Source: an uncultured Erysipelotrichaceae bacterium (GTDB lineage: Bacteria; Bacillota_I; Bacilli_A; RF39; UBA660). Taken from it: a stretch of 7,246 bases of DNA. Below are positions 1 to 5,966 of this stretch, in pieces (positions within the stretch are counted from its first letter, which is position 1; each line of letters opens with the position of its first letter). The notes beneath the pieces are model-generated. The model searched no databases and was not told the DNA's origin. It was given only the letters and a program-made list of their open reading frames with translations. The stretch lies in the NCBI GenBank assembly GCA_902783215.1, contig CACZQD010000133.1, forward strand, positions 1 through 7,246. The letters run 5' to 3'. A program made the position numbers and the translations under genes.

Positions 1-408
1 TATAGTTTGATTTATTCTAGAAGTATTGAAGACTTAAAATTACAGGGTTATGTTGTAAATAATATGATTATTACAGATAATAATTTAGGATATTTAAAAG
101 TAACTGGTGATGAACTTGACCAGCTAAAAACAGACGCAGCATCAGTAACAAATGTAGTTAATAGCTTACAAAATGTTGAAGAATTATTAGTATGGGTTAT
201 ATGTGTTGAAGATAAACAAAATGATAATATTAGAACATCAATTAGATCAAGAGGTCCAATCATAAATGAAATAGCATCTCACTATAGTGGTGGTGGTCAT
301 TCAATGGCAAGTGGTGCTAGACCTAAAGATTTTGAAGAAGCTGATAAATTAATTGAAGAATTAAATAATAAGTGTAAAGAATATAAAGAGGTAGAAAATG
401 AAGAATAA
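1..408 (+). CDS. nrnA: C-terminal part of NrnA-type DHH/DHHA1 phosphoesterase (5' end outside window)
   Basis: The reading frame is open from base 1 and gives 135 residues before TAA, so the gene starts upstream of the window. The fragment carries the DHHA1 substrate-binding domain: an IRTSIRSRGPIIN strand followed by the HYSGGGHSMASGA loop, the glycine-rich motif that binds the nucleotide in this superfamily. NrnA proteins degrade short oligoribonucleotides (nanoRNA) to mononucleotides and often also dephosphorylate pAp; they are cytosolic and Mn-dependent. The catalytic DHH half is not in the window, so activity cannot be judged. The RSRGPxIN...GGGH pattern fits NrnA better than RecJ or GdpP, but a related DHH protein cannot be excluded. 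The last 11 bases overlap the start of the pilin-like gene, so the two are probably co-transcribed and translationally coupled. Confidence 0.8.
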   Translation, partial: YSLIYSRSIEDLKLQGYVVNNMIITDNNLGYLKVTGDELDQLKTDAASVTNVVNSLQNVEELLVWVICVEDKQNDNIRTSIRSRGPIINEIASHYSGGGHSMASGARPKDFEEADKLIEELNNKCKEYKEVENEE

Positions 409-793
409 AAAAGGTTTCACACTAGTAGAAGTATTAGGTGTAGTAGTTTTAATAGCAATCATATTTTTAATATCTTATACTACGATATTAAATCATTTTA
501 AACGTAGTCAAGATAAAATAGATGAAAATACATTTTCGCTTTTAAAGAGTGCTACAAAAGACTATATGAATGATAATAAGGATGATTATCCAGAAAATAA
601 TAAAAATGTTTTTTGTATAGATGTTAATACTTTAATAGATAATAACTACATTGATGAAGATACAGTTGTATCTAAAGATAATAAATTACTAGCTAAAATA
701 ATGCAGGTAAGTTATAAAGATAGTGATTATGAATATGAGTTAGTTGATAGTTGTAAGGAAAGAAAAAAAAACAAGTGCTACAGCTGTAGATAA
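398..793 (+). CDS. Type IV prepilin-like protein, N-terminal part of a frame-split gene
   Basis: The 131-residue product begins with a textbook class III prepilin leader: MKNKKG, cleavage expected between Gly6 and Phe7, then FTLVEV with Glu at mature position +5 and a hydrophobic helix to about residue 27. Such proteins are processed by a PilD/ComC-type prepilin peptidase and form pili or pseudopili, or sit in the membrane. AAAGAGG at 385-391, six bases before the ATG, supports the start, which overlaps nrnA by 11 nt. After the helix comes a charged helical stalk (residues 28-60) and a mixed domain. The last residues (RKKNKCYSCR) follow an A9 run and look out of frame, because removing one A joins this frame to the long downstream frame and gives one 410-residue protein. 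As written it is therefore probably a truncated version of that protein. Start and leader are firm; the pilus role is inferred. Confidence 0.75.
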   Translation: MKNKKGFTLVEVLGVVVLIAIIFLISYTTILNHFKRSQDKIDENTFSLLKSATKDYMNDNKDDYPENNKNVFCIDVNTLIDNNYIDEDTVVSKDNKLLAKIMQVSYKDSDYEYELVDSCKERKKNKCYSCR

Positions 794-1631
794 ATTATTA
801 GCAAAATCTAATCCTGTTTCTGTGAATGAATATGAAAGTGGTAGTGATGCATCACATCAAATGTATACCTTTGAACATCCAGAAACAGCACAAACAGGAG
901 CGTTAACAGATTATAGATATATAGGAAATGATCCATATAATTATGTTGAATTTAATGGAGAAACTTGGAGGATTATTGGAGTCTTTACTGTAGAAGATGG
1001 AAATGGAAATACATCTCCAAGAATAAAGATAATCAAAGATGAATTGCTATCAGAGAATAGGGAATGGGATTCAAATTATGTGAATGACTGGAAGACTTCT
1101 ACATTAAATATATATTTAAATGGTGATTACTATACAGGTTTAAGTAGTGTAGCAAAAGAGATGATTTCTCCAGCCAAGACATATTTAGGAGGAGCAAAAT
1201 ATTTAGAATGGGAAAACGTAGGAACAGCCGAAGATATGTATTTTTGGGAGAGAGGAATAGATAGACCTAAAGGGGGAACTAGAAGTTTAAATGATATAAA
1301 GAATGTTAGTTTAATATATCCTTCTGATTATACATATACATATGGAAAAGGAATAGATAATGTTTGTTATAGTGATGGTCATAGTTGTTATAGTGGATGG
1401 GGAGGTAATCCAAGTTTAGGGTGGTTATACAAATCACCGTATCAGTGGTGGACAGTTTCTCCTATTGCTGCACATTATGGATATGTGTTTTTCATCCTTA
1501 TAGGTGGTAATGTCTTTAGCGATGACGTCCGACAGATGGAAGGTGTTCGCCCAGTAGTTTATTTAAAACCAGAAGTTAAGATTGTATCAGGCGATGGTAC
1601 TAAAGATAATCCGTACAAATTTAAAATATAA
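744..1631 (+). CDS. Secreted lectin-like/DUF6273-like domain, C-terminal part of the frame-split pilin gene
   Basis: This open frame has no convincing start of its own. The first in-frame candidates are a TTG at 744 without a Shine-Dalgarno, a GTG at 822 and an ATG at 861. It overlaps the pilin frame and would be fused to it if the A9 run at 763-771 were A8. Visible elements are ALTDYRYIGNDPYNYVEFNG followed by ETWRIIGVF (about 910-985), an STLNIYLNGDYY segment (about 1100-1135), and a C-terminus with QWWTVSP, GVRPVVYLKPEVKI and GDGTKDNPYKFKI. I know this arrangement from exported proteins of gut Firmicutes, where the domain (DUF6273-like, probably C-type-lectin/FGE-like fold) follows a pilin leader or membrane anchor. 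The fold assignment is inference from the WW...SP...GVRP pattern. The likely role is a surface adhesin or minor pilin tip; no enzymatic residues are recognisable. A hairpin terminator follows 5 bases after the stop. Confidence 0.65.
   Translation: MIVVRKEKKTSATAVDKLLAKSNPVSVNEYESGSDASHQMYTFEHPETAQTGALTDYRYIGNDPYNYVEFNGETWRIIGVFTVEDGNGNTSPRIKIIKDELLSENREWDSNYVNDWKTSTLNIYLNGDYYTGLSSVAKEMISPAKTYLGGAKYLEWENVGTAEDMYFWERGIDRPKGGTRSLNDIKNVSLIYPSDYTYTYGKGIDNVCYSDGHSCYSGWGGNPSLGWLYKSPYQWWTVSPIAAHYGYVFFILIGGNVFSDDVRQMEGVRPVVYLKPEVKIVSGDGTKDNPYKFKI
763..771 (+). repeat. A9 homopolymer at the frame junction
   Basis: Nine consecutive A residues, the longest A run in the window, sit where the pilin frame ends its sensible sequence and the downstream frame takes over. 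One base fewer (A8) reads CKERKKTSATAVDKLL in a single frame. A -1 ribosomal shift on the A run would instead hit TAG at 787, so ordinary -1 frameshifting does not rescue the gene. A lost A, two gained A, RNA polymerase slippage or a base-calling error would each explain the arrangement. Confidence 0.85.
1445..1560 (+). other. Adenine-poor, C-ending-codon segment; candidate hypervariable (DGR-type) region
   Basis: Within the lectin-like domain, the stretch between QWWTVSP and GVRPVVYLK differs in composition from the rest of the gene. I count 21 A in bases 1451-1550 against 42 A in 1201-1300. C-ending codons cluster here (TTC, ATC, GTC, AGC, GAC, GTC, CGC), although they are sparse elsewhere in the gene. 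DGR variable regions lie at the C-terminus of C-type-lectin-fold proteins and arise by adenine-specific substitution at AAC/AAT codons, which would leave such a signature. No template repeat or reverse transcriptase is in the window, so this is a hypothesis. Confidence 0.3.
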
Positions 1632-1636
1632 ATAAG

Positions 1637-1661
1637 AGTTGTATTTATTACAACTTTTTTT
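1637..1661 (+). terminator. Rho-independent terminator after the pilin/lectin gene
   Basis: The perfect 7-bp stem AGTTGTA / TACAACT encloses the 5-nt loop TTTAT and is followed by six T. It begins 5 bases after the TAA stop and ends the nrnA-pilin transcription unit before pgk. Confidence 0.85.
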
Positions 1662-1686
1662 CATACTAGCTTTTAATGTAAATTTA

Positions 1687-1695
1687 TGGTAAAAT
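1687..1695 (+). promoter_or_regulatory. Extended -10 promoter of the pgk operon
   Basis: TGGTAAAAT fits the extended -10 form TGnTATAAT with one mismatch in the hexamer (TAAAAT, 1690-1695). No good -35 is seen 15-19 bp upstream, as is usual for extended -10 promoters. Transcription would start near 1702, leaving a leader of about 14 nt. The position directly after the upstream terminator fits. Confidence 0.55.
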
Positions 1696-1705
1696 TAATA
1701 CAGAT

Positions 1706-1711
1706 GGTGAT
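1706..1711 (+). promoter_or_regulatory. Shine-Dalgarno deciding the pgk start
   Basis: GGTGAT matches the anti-Shine-Dalgarno and ends 4 bases before the ATG at 1716. In-frame upstream ATGs at 1686, 1704 and 1710 lie in the promoter or on the ribosome site. The 1716 start gives MKKTVRDFDL, the usual PGK N-terminus. Confidence 0.7.
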
Positions 1712-1715
1712 GAAT

Positions 1716-2903
1716 ATGAAGAAAACAGTTAGAGATTTTGATTTAAAGGATAAGAAAGTAATTATTAGGGTTGATTTTAATGTTCCTATTAAAGATGGAG
1801 AAATTACTGATGATAATAGGATTAGAGAGTCATTAAAAACTATTAATTATTGTTTAGATAATGGAGCGAGTGTGATTCTTTTATCTCATTTAGGTCGTAT
1901 TAAAGAGGAAAGTGATAAGGCTAAGAATTCTTTAGAACCTGTATCTTTTAGATTAAGTGAACTTCTTGGTAAGGAAGTTATATTTGTTGATGAGACAAGA
2001 GGAGATTTACTTGATAATGAAGTTGCTAATTTAAGTAGTGGAGAGGTTCTACTTGTTCAAAATACTCGTTATGAAGATTTAGATGGTAAAAAAGAGTCTG
2101 GTAATGATCCAGAGTTAGGTAAGTATTGGGCTAGTTTAGGTGATATTTTTATTAATGATGCTTTTGGTACTGCTCATAGAGCTCATGCTTCTAATGTTGG
2201 TATTGCTAGTAATTTAGATAGTGGTATTGGATTTTTAATTGAAAAAGAATTAAATAATTTGAGTATTGCAATTGATAATCCTAAAATACCTTTTACAGTT
2301 ATTTTAGGTGGTTCTAAAGTTAGTGATAAAATAGGCGTTATTGAAAATTTAGTTACTAAATGTGATTACTTACTTATTGGTGGAGGAATGGCCTATACTT
2401 TTTTGAAAGCTAAAGGGTATAATATTGGTAAGTCACTTTTAGATAGCGAATCATTAGACTTTTGTAAAAAAATGATGGATGAGTATTCTGATAAAATAAT
2501 CTTACCAGTTGATAGTGTGAATGGTAAAGATATAAATGATGATACAGAGGTAACTGAGACTAGTGTATCTGATATTAAATCTGATGAAATAGGATTAGAT
2601 ATTGGATTGAAGACAGTAATGTTATTTAAAGAGTATTTAGAAAAAAGTAAGGTTGTTGTATGGAATGGACCTGTTGGATATTCTGAAATTGATAAGTTTT
2701 CGAATGGTACAAAAGAGTTATTATATATTTTAAGTAAATGTGATTGTGATACCATTATTGGTGGTGGTGATACAGCTGCTGCAGCTATTAATTTTGGATA
2801 TAAAGATGCTTTTACTCATATTTCTACGGGTGGTGGAGCATCGTTGGAATTACTTGAAGGCAAAAAACTACCGGGAATAGAATGTATTCAAGATAGGAAG
2901 TAA
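1716..2903 (+). CDS. pgk: Phosphoglycerate kinase
   Basis: This is a 395-residue cytosolic glycolytic enzyme that transfers phosphate from 1,3-bisphosphoglycerate to ADP, making ATP and 3-phosphoglycerate. The length is normal for bacterial PGK. Family motifs appear in order: RVDFNVP (18-24, with Asp20 and Asn22 for substrate binding), Arg36, SHLGR (57-61), NTRYED (116-121, with Arg118), INDAFGTAHRAHAS (147-159), LGGSKVSDK (197-205) in the nucleotide-binding domain, IGGGMAYTFLKAKG (221-234), WNGPVG (316-321), GGGDTAAA (349-356) and STGGGASLELLEGKKLPG (370-387). All expected binding residues are present, so it should be active. It is the first gene of a four-gene unit that ends with tpiA. The glyceraldehyde-3-phosphate dehydrogenase gene that often precedes pgk is not adjacent; the upstream neighbour is a surface protein separated by a terminator. 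The stop is one base before the next ATG. Confidence 0.97.
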   Translation: MKKTVRDFDLKDKKVIIRVDFNVPIKDGEITDDNRIRESLKTINYCLDNGASVILLSHLGRIKEESDKAKNSLEPVSFRLSELLGKEVIFVDETRGDLLDNEVANLSSGEVLLVQNTRYEDLDGKKESGNDPELGKYWASLGDIFINDAFGTAHRAHASNVGIASNLDSGIGFLIEKELNNLSIAIDNPKIPFTVILGGSKVSDKIGVIENLVTKCDYLLIGGGMAYTFLKAKGYNIGKSLLDSESLDFCKKMMDEYSDKIILPVDSVNGKDINDDTEVTETSVSDIKSDEIGLDIGLKTVMLFKEYLEKSKVVVWNGPVGYSEIDKFSNGTKELLYILSKCDCDTIIGGGDTAAAAINFGYKDAFTHISTGGGASLELLEGKKLPGIECIQDRK

Positions 2904-2904
2904 A

Positions 2905-3903
2905 ATGAAAAAAATTGTTAATTATGTTGTTCTTGCTATAGTAACCATTTTAGTTCTATTTTTTGCCTTAAAGGATAATTTTAATGAAACAATACATCAA
3001 TTGTTAACTATGAAGTTAAGTTGGTTAATTGTTGCATTTTTAATGGTTATTATATTTTGGCTTTTAAGATCATGGGCTATTCATATTTTTTCAAAACAAA
3101 TAAAAAAAGATTATAAATATTCTAATAGTTTGTTGCTTACCATGCGTACACAGTTTATGAATGCAATTACACCTTTTGCAACAGGTGGACAACCTTATCA
3201 AGTATACTTCTTAAATAAATGTGGGATTAAACCGGATGTTGGTACAGGTATTATTGTTCAAAATTTTATTGTTTATCAAATTGCTTTAGTTCTTTTAGGT
3301 TTAATTGCTCTTTTTAGTAATTATATATTAGGTATTTTTCCTAAAAATCATTTGTTAGCTAAGCTAATTGTTTTAGGTTTTATTATTAATACAATTGTTA
3401 TAATAGTATTATTTATAGTATCATTTGCTAAAAAGATTAATAAAAAGATTATTAATATAACTATTCGTTTATTAACTAGATTAAAAATAGTAAAAGATAA
3501 AGAAAAAACACTTGCTAATTGGAATGAATATATTAATAATTTCCATGAAAATGCGAAAATATTATTAAAAGATAAGAAGATGTTTTTGTTTACTATATTA
3601 CTTAATTTTATAGCTTTAATATGTCTTTATTCTGTGCCATTATTTGTTTTATATGCAATGGGTGATATGAGTAGTATGAATGCTTTTGAAGCAGTTATCA
3701 CATCAGCATATGTAATGCTTATTGGATCTTTTGTTCCTATTCCTGGTGGAACGGGTGGTTTAGAATTTGGATTTAGTCAGTTTTATGGATTCTTTGTTAA
3801 GGGTAGTGTTTTATCTGCTGCAATGCTTATATGGCGATTTATAACTTACTATTTTGGTTTAATTGTTGGAGCAATTGCAATGAATATAAAGAGGGTGAAA
3901 TAG
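2905..3903 (+). CDS. Polytopic flippase-like / LPG-synthase-TM (YbhN/AglD-type) membrane protein
   Basis: The product has 332 residues and about seven to eight hydrophobic segments: roughly 4-22, 37-58, 119-143, 151-175, 226-252, 261-279 and 301-326, plus a weaker one near 73-90. The diagnostic signatures of the lysylphosphatidylglycerol-synthase transmembrane family (PF03706, also called flippase-like) are TPFATGGQP (89-97) and PIPGGTGGLEFGF (278-290). The soluble aminoacyl-transferase domain of MprF is absent, so it is not a complete lysyl-PG synthase. Stand-alone members are thought to translocate lipids or lipid-linked sugars. Its neighbour is a diacylglycerol-type glycosyltransferase, so moving the glycolipid product across the membrane is a reasonable guess. 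AGGAAG at 2895-2900, inside the pgk end, serves the ATG one base after the pgk stop. The stop shares one base with the next start. Confidence 0.85.
   Translation: MKKIVNYVVLAIVTILVLFFALKDNFNETIHQLLTMKLSWLIVAFLMVIIFWLLRSWAIHIFSKQIKKDYKYSNSLLLTMRTQFMNAITPFATGGQPYQVYFLNKCGIKPDVGTGIIVQNFIVYQIALVLLGLIALFSNYILGIFPKNHLLAKLIVLGFIINTIVIIVLFIVSFAKKINKKIINITIRLLTRLKIVKDKEKTLANWNEYINNFHENAKILLKDKKMFLFTILLNFIALICLYSVPLFVLYAMGDMSSMNAFEAVITSAYVMLIGSFVPIPGGTGGLEFGFSQFYGFFVKGSVLSAAMLIWRFITYYFGLIVGAIAMNIKRVK
3891..3898 (+). promoter_or_regulatory. Shine-Dalgarno for the GTG start of the glycosyltransferase
   Basis: GAGGGTGA lies inside the end of the membrane-protein gene and ends 4 bases before GTG 3903-3905. 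It selects GTG as the start rather than the in-frame ATG at 3831, which would add 24 residues of out-of-frame membrane-gene sequence. Confidence 0.75.
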
Positions 3904-5144
3904 TGCGTATTGGAATATTTACAGATACTTATAGTCCACATATTAATGGGGTAGCTACTAGTATATTAATGCTTGAGAATGCTTTAAGAAAATTAGGGCA
4001 TAAGGTTTTTATTGTGACTGTTAATCCAGATGAATTATCATATGATTTTGAAAATAGTGATCGAATTATTCGAATACCGGGTATACCAACAGGTATTTAT
4101 GATTATCGTTTGAGTGGAATATATCCTATTAAAGCAGTTAATAAGATTAAAGAATGGAATTTAGATATTATTCATTCACATACTGAATTTGGTATTGGTA
4201 CATTCGCTCGTATTATGGCAAAACAGTTAGATATACCTCTTGTGCATACATATCATACGATGTATGAAGATTATATTCATTATATTACGAAAGGTTATTT
4301 TGATAAACCTGGTAAAAAAATAGTAGAATATATTACAAAGTTTTATTGTGATAAAACGACTAAAGAGTTGATTGTACCTACTAAAAAGACTTATGATTTA
4401 TTTAAAGAAAAATATAAATTTGATCGTAATGTTCATATAATTCCAACAGGTATTGAGATTGAACACTTCTACACAGAAAATAGTGATAAACACAATCAAG
4501 ATGTTATAAGAATGAAGTATCACATTGAAAAAGATGATTTTATTATATTATTCGTAGGTAGAATTGCAGAAGAAAAAAGTATAGACTTCTTAATTGAAAA
4601 TCACGTATCTTTAGTTCATAAAAATAAGAAAGCTAAATTATTAATTGTTGGAGATGGACCTGATCGAGAGCAGTTAATGAATTTATCTAAAAAATTAAAA
4701 ATTCAAGATAATGTAATTTTTACGGGGAAAGTACCTTGGAGAGAAATAACCGATTATTATAATGTTGCTGATGTTTTTACAACAGCTTCACATACTGAAA
4801 CTCAAGGTTTAACTGTTGTTGAAGCTATGGCTGCATCTTTACCAGTTGTTGCTTTAGATGATGAGGCATTTAATACAATTATTATTAACGATTTGAATGG
4901 ATATTTGTTTAAAGATAAAAAAGGATATCGTAGTGTTATGGAAAAGCTAATTGATAATAAAGATTTATGTATTGAATTAGGTAACCAAGCTCGTGTTAAT
5001 TCTGATAGTTATTCATCTAAATACTATGCTGAAAGAGTTATAGATGTTTATAAAATAGCATTGGAAGGTAGAGAAGATAATGAGAGTAGATCATTTTTTG
5101 ATAAAGCAAAAGATGTAGTTAGGAGAGGTTTTCATGGAAAATAA
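3903..5144 (+). CDS. GT4-family glycosyltransferase, probable 1,2-diacylglycerol 3-alpha-glucosyltransferase type
   Basis: From the GTG start the product has 413 residues and two Rossmann (GT-B) halves. The N-terminal acceptor half opens with MRIGIFTDTYSPHINGVATS, the glycine loop and start typical of the alMGS-like diacylglycerol glucosyltransferases of Acholeplasma, streptococci and relatives; HSHTEFGIG (91-99) and HTYHTMYEDY (115-124) follow. The C-terminal nucleotide-sugar half has VGRIAEEKS (218-226), LLIVGDGPDREQL (246-258) and the retaining EX7E motif Glu299-Glu307 in TETQGLTVVEAMA. The expected reaction is transfer of glucose (or another hexose) from a UDP-sugar to diacylglycerol at the cytoplasmic membrane face, giving glycolipid or a lipoteichoic-acid anchor. 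The basic, helical tail (residues 396-413) could help membrane binding. Sugar and acceptor are inferred from family and from the flippase-like neighbour. TAG/GTG overlap upstream and an 11-nt overlap with tpiA suggest translational coupling. Confidence 0.85.
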   Translation: MRIGIFTDTYSPHINGVATSILMLENALRKLGHKVFIVTVNPDELSYDFENSDRIIRIPGIPTGIYDYRLSGIYPIKAVNKIKEWNLDIIHSHTEFGIGTFARIMAKQLDIPLVHTYHTMYEDYIHYITKGYFDKPGKKIVEYITKFYCDKTTKELIVPTKKTYDLFKEKYKFDRNVHIIPTGIEIEHFYTENSDKHNQDVIRMKYHIEKDDFIILFVGRIAEEKSIDFLIENHVSLVHKNKKAKLLIVGDGPDREQLMNLSKKLKIQDNVIFTGKVPWREITDYYNVADVFTTASHTETQGLTVVEAMAASLPVVALDDEAFNTIIINDLNGYLFKDKKGYRSVMEKLIDNKDLCIELGNQARVNSDSYSSKYYAERVIDVYKIALEGREDNESRSFFDKAKDVVRRGFHGK

Positions 5145-5853
5145 ATTAATGATTTTTAATATGAAGATGTATATGGATATAAGTGATGTTAAGAATTATT
5201 TAAATGAAATTCCATCATTACCAGATAACGTAATAGTATGTCCAGAGATGATGTATATTCCCTATTTTTTAACACGATACCAAAAAATATCTTTACAAAA
5301 TATTTATTCAATTAATGACGGAGCTTATACAGGTGAAGTTTCTGCTCGTCATGCTAAAAAGATGGGTATTTCGTATACTGTTATTGGACACAGTGAGCGA
5401 AGAACTTACTTTCAAGAAACAGATAATGTTATAAATGAAAAAGTTAAAATAGCTTTAGAAAATGACTTAAAAGTTATATTATGTATTGGTGAATTACTAG
5501 AAGATTATGAAAAAGGGAATACAGAAGAAAAATTACTTAGTCAAATAATTATAGATTTGTTTGATAATAAAAAGATTAATTCGGATAATTTAATAATAGC
5601 TTATGAACCAGTATGGGCCATAGGAACAGGTAAAGTACCTACTAATGAAGAAATATCTAAAACAGTTGAATTTATTAAAAATTCAATTAAAGAAAGATAT
5701 GGTATTAGTGTTAAAGTGGTATACGGTGGGAGCGTTAATGCATCAAACATTGAATCATTAAACAGTATAAATAATATTGATGGTTTTATGATAGGTGGGG
5801 CTTCTACTAAGATTGATGAAGTAGATAAAATGATTAAAGTTGTTAATGGTTAA
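5134..5853 (+). CDS. tpiA: Triosephosphate isomerase
   Basis: This 239-residue cytosolic TIM-barrel enzyme interconverts dihydroxyacetone phosphate and glyceraldehyde 3-phosphate. The catalytic residues are all visible: Asn9 and Lys11 in FNMKMY (the usual form is NWKMN, so the Trp is replaced by Met), His86 in VIGHSERRTYF and Glu158 in AYEPVWAIGTGK, with loop 6 at 160-167. DGAYTGEVSARHAKKMG (62-78), VYGGSVNASN (196-205) and GFMIGGAST (217-225) complete the phosphate site. It is about 10 residues shorter than most bacterial TIMs, mainly in the region before GAYTGEVS. AGGAGAGG at 5121-5128 precedes the ATG, which lies inside the glycosyltransferase gene. It is the last gene of the pgk operon; its stop codon lies in the terminator hairpin. 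Separation of pgk and tpiA by two lipid-sugar genes departs from the common pgk-tpiA adjacency. Confidence 0.97.
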   Translation: MENKLMIFNMKMYMDISDVKNYLNEIPSLPDNVIVCPEMMYIPYFLTRYQKISLQNIYSINDGAYTGEVSARHAKKMGISYTVIGHSERRTYFQETDNVINEKVKIALENDLKVILCIGELLEDYEKGNTEEKLLSQIIIDLFDNKKINSDNLIIAYEPVWAIGTGKVPTNEEISKTVEFIKNSIKERYGISVKVVYGGSVNASNIESLNSINNIDGFMIGGASTKIDEVDKMIKVVNG

Positions 5854-5863
5854 CGACTTTTTT
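5836..5863 (+). terminator. Rho-independent terminator overlapping the tpiA stop
   Basis: AAAGTTGTTAA pairs with TTAACGACTTT around the 3-nt loop TGG, giving 11 pairs with one G-U. The T run at 5858-5863 shares its first three bases with the stem. The TAA stop at 5851-5853 is inside the right arm. It ends the pgk operon and insulates spo0A. Confidence 0.88.
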
Positions 5864-5871
5864 CTATGTTT

Positions 5872-5888
5872 TTCGACAAAACTTGACA
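5872..5888 (+). promoter_or_regulatory. Tandem Spo0A-binding (0A) boxes upstream of spo0A
   Basis: TTCGACA at 5872-5878 is the exact reverse complement of the 0A-box consensus TGTCGAA. CTTGACA at 5882-5888 reads TGTCAAG on the other strand, 5 of 7 matches. On the minus strand the two form the decamer repeat TTTTGTCAAG TTTTGTCGAA. Box-to-box distance is exactly 10 bp, the spacing known for Spo0A dimers on tandem boxes. The second box also contains a -35-like TTGACA (5883-5888). Confidence 0.65.
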
Positions 5889-5908
5889 AAACTAGCTAAT
5901 ATATACTC

Positions 5909-5938
5909 TAGAAAGTATGATGATTATTGTTGTATAAT
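5909..5938 (+). promoter_or_regulatory. Probable spo0A promoter
   Basis: A perfect -10 TATAAT (5933-5938) lies 18 bp after a weak -35 TAGAAA (5909-5914, 4 of 6). Transcription would start near 5945, about 20 nt before the start codon. The nearby TTGACA (5883-5888) has only TATACT 13 bp downstream, which is too close for a normal sigma-A promoter. I see no SigH-type promoter of the kind used by Bacillus spo0A. Confidence 0.5.
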
Positions 5939-5953
5939 AGTTGTACAAATGAT

Positions 5954-5959
5954 AGGAGG
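5954..5959 (+). promoter_or_regulatory. Shine-Dalgarno deciding the spo0A start
   Basis: AGGAGG lies 7 bases before ATG 5967. The frame is open back to a TTG at 5883, but those 28 codons run through the promoter, so 5967 is the start. Confidence 0.9.
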
Positions 5960-5966
5960 AATAGAA

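Noticed and set aside
48..263. Minus-strand open frame of 71 codons opposite nrnA.
   Set aside because: It is antisense to a conserved DHHA1-domain coding region, with no ribosome site and no recognisable protein features.
763..775. Programmed -1 ribosomal frameshift on the A9 run.
   Set aside because: A -1 shift enters a frame that stops at TAG 787. The downstream domain needs +1 (or -2), so a standard -1 signal does not explain it.
870..887. An 18-bp exact match between the lectin-like gene (870-887) and spo0A (6468-6485), TTTGAACATCCAGAAACA, encoding FEHPET in both.
   Set aside because: Both occurrences fit the local protein families (FEHPET before ALTDYRYIG; FEHPET before IGGITKELYP), and flanking sequence shows no further similarity. 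I take it as coincidence under shared codon preference, not recombination.
2393..2755. Minus-strand open frame of 120 codons opposite pgk.
   Set aside because: It is antisense to the conserved C-terminal half of PGK. The Ser/Leu/Ile-rich translation is typical of a shadow frame, with no start signal.
3831..3902. In-frame upstream extension of the glycosyltransferase from ATG 3831.
   Set aside because: Those 24 codons are an alternative frame of the membrane protein's last helix. The GTG at 3903 has a good ribosome site and gives the canonical RIGIFTDTY start.
5883..5907. TTGACA (5883) with TATACT (5902) as the main spo0A promoter.
   Set aside because: The spacer is only 13 bp, too short for a normal sigma-A promoter. 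The TTGACA is better explained as part of the second 0A box, though a Spo0A-dependent start here is not excluded.
5883..5966. In-frame upstream extension of Spo0A from TTG 5883.
   Set aside because: It covers the -10, the predicted start of transcription and the AGGAGG site. The family N-terminus begins at ATG 5967.
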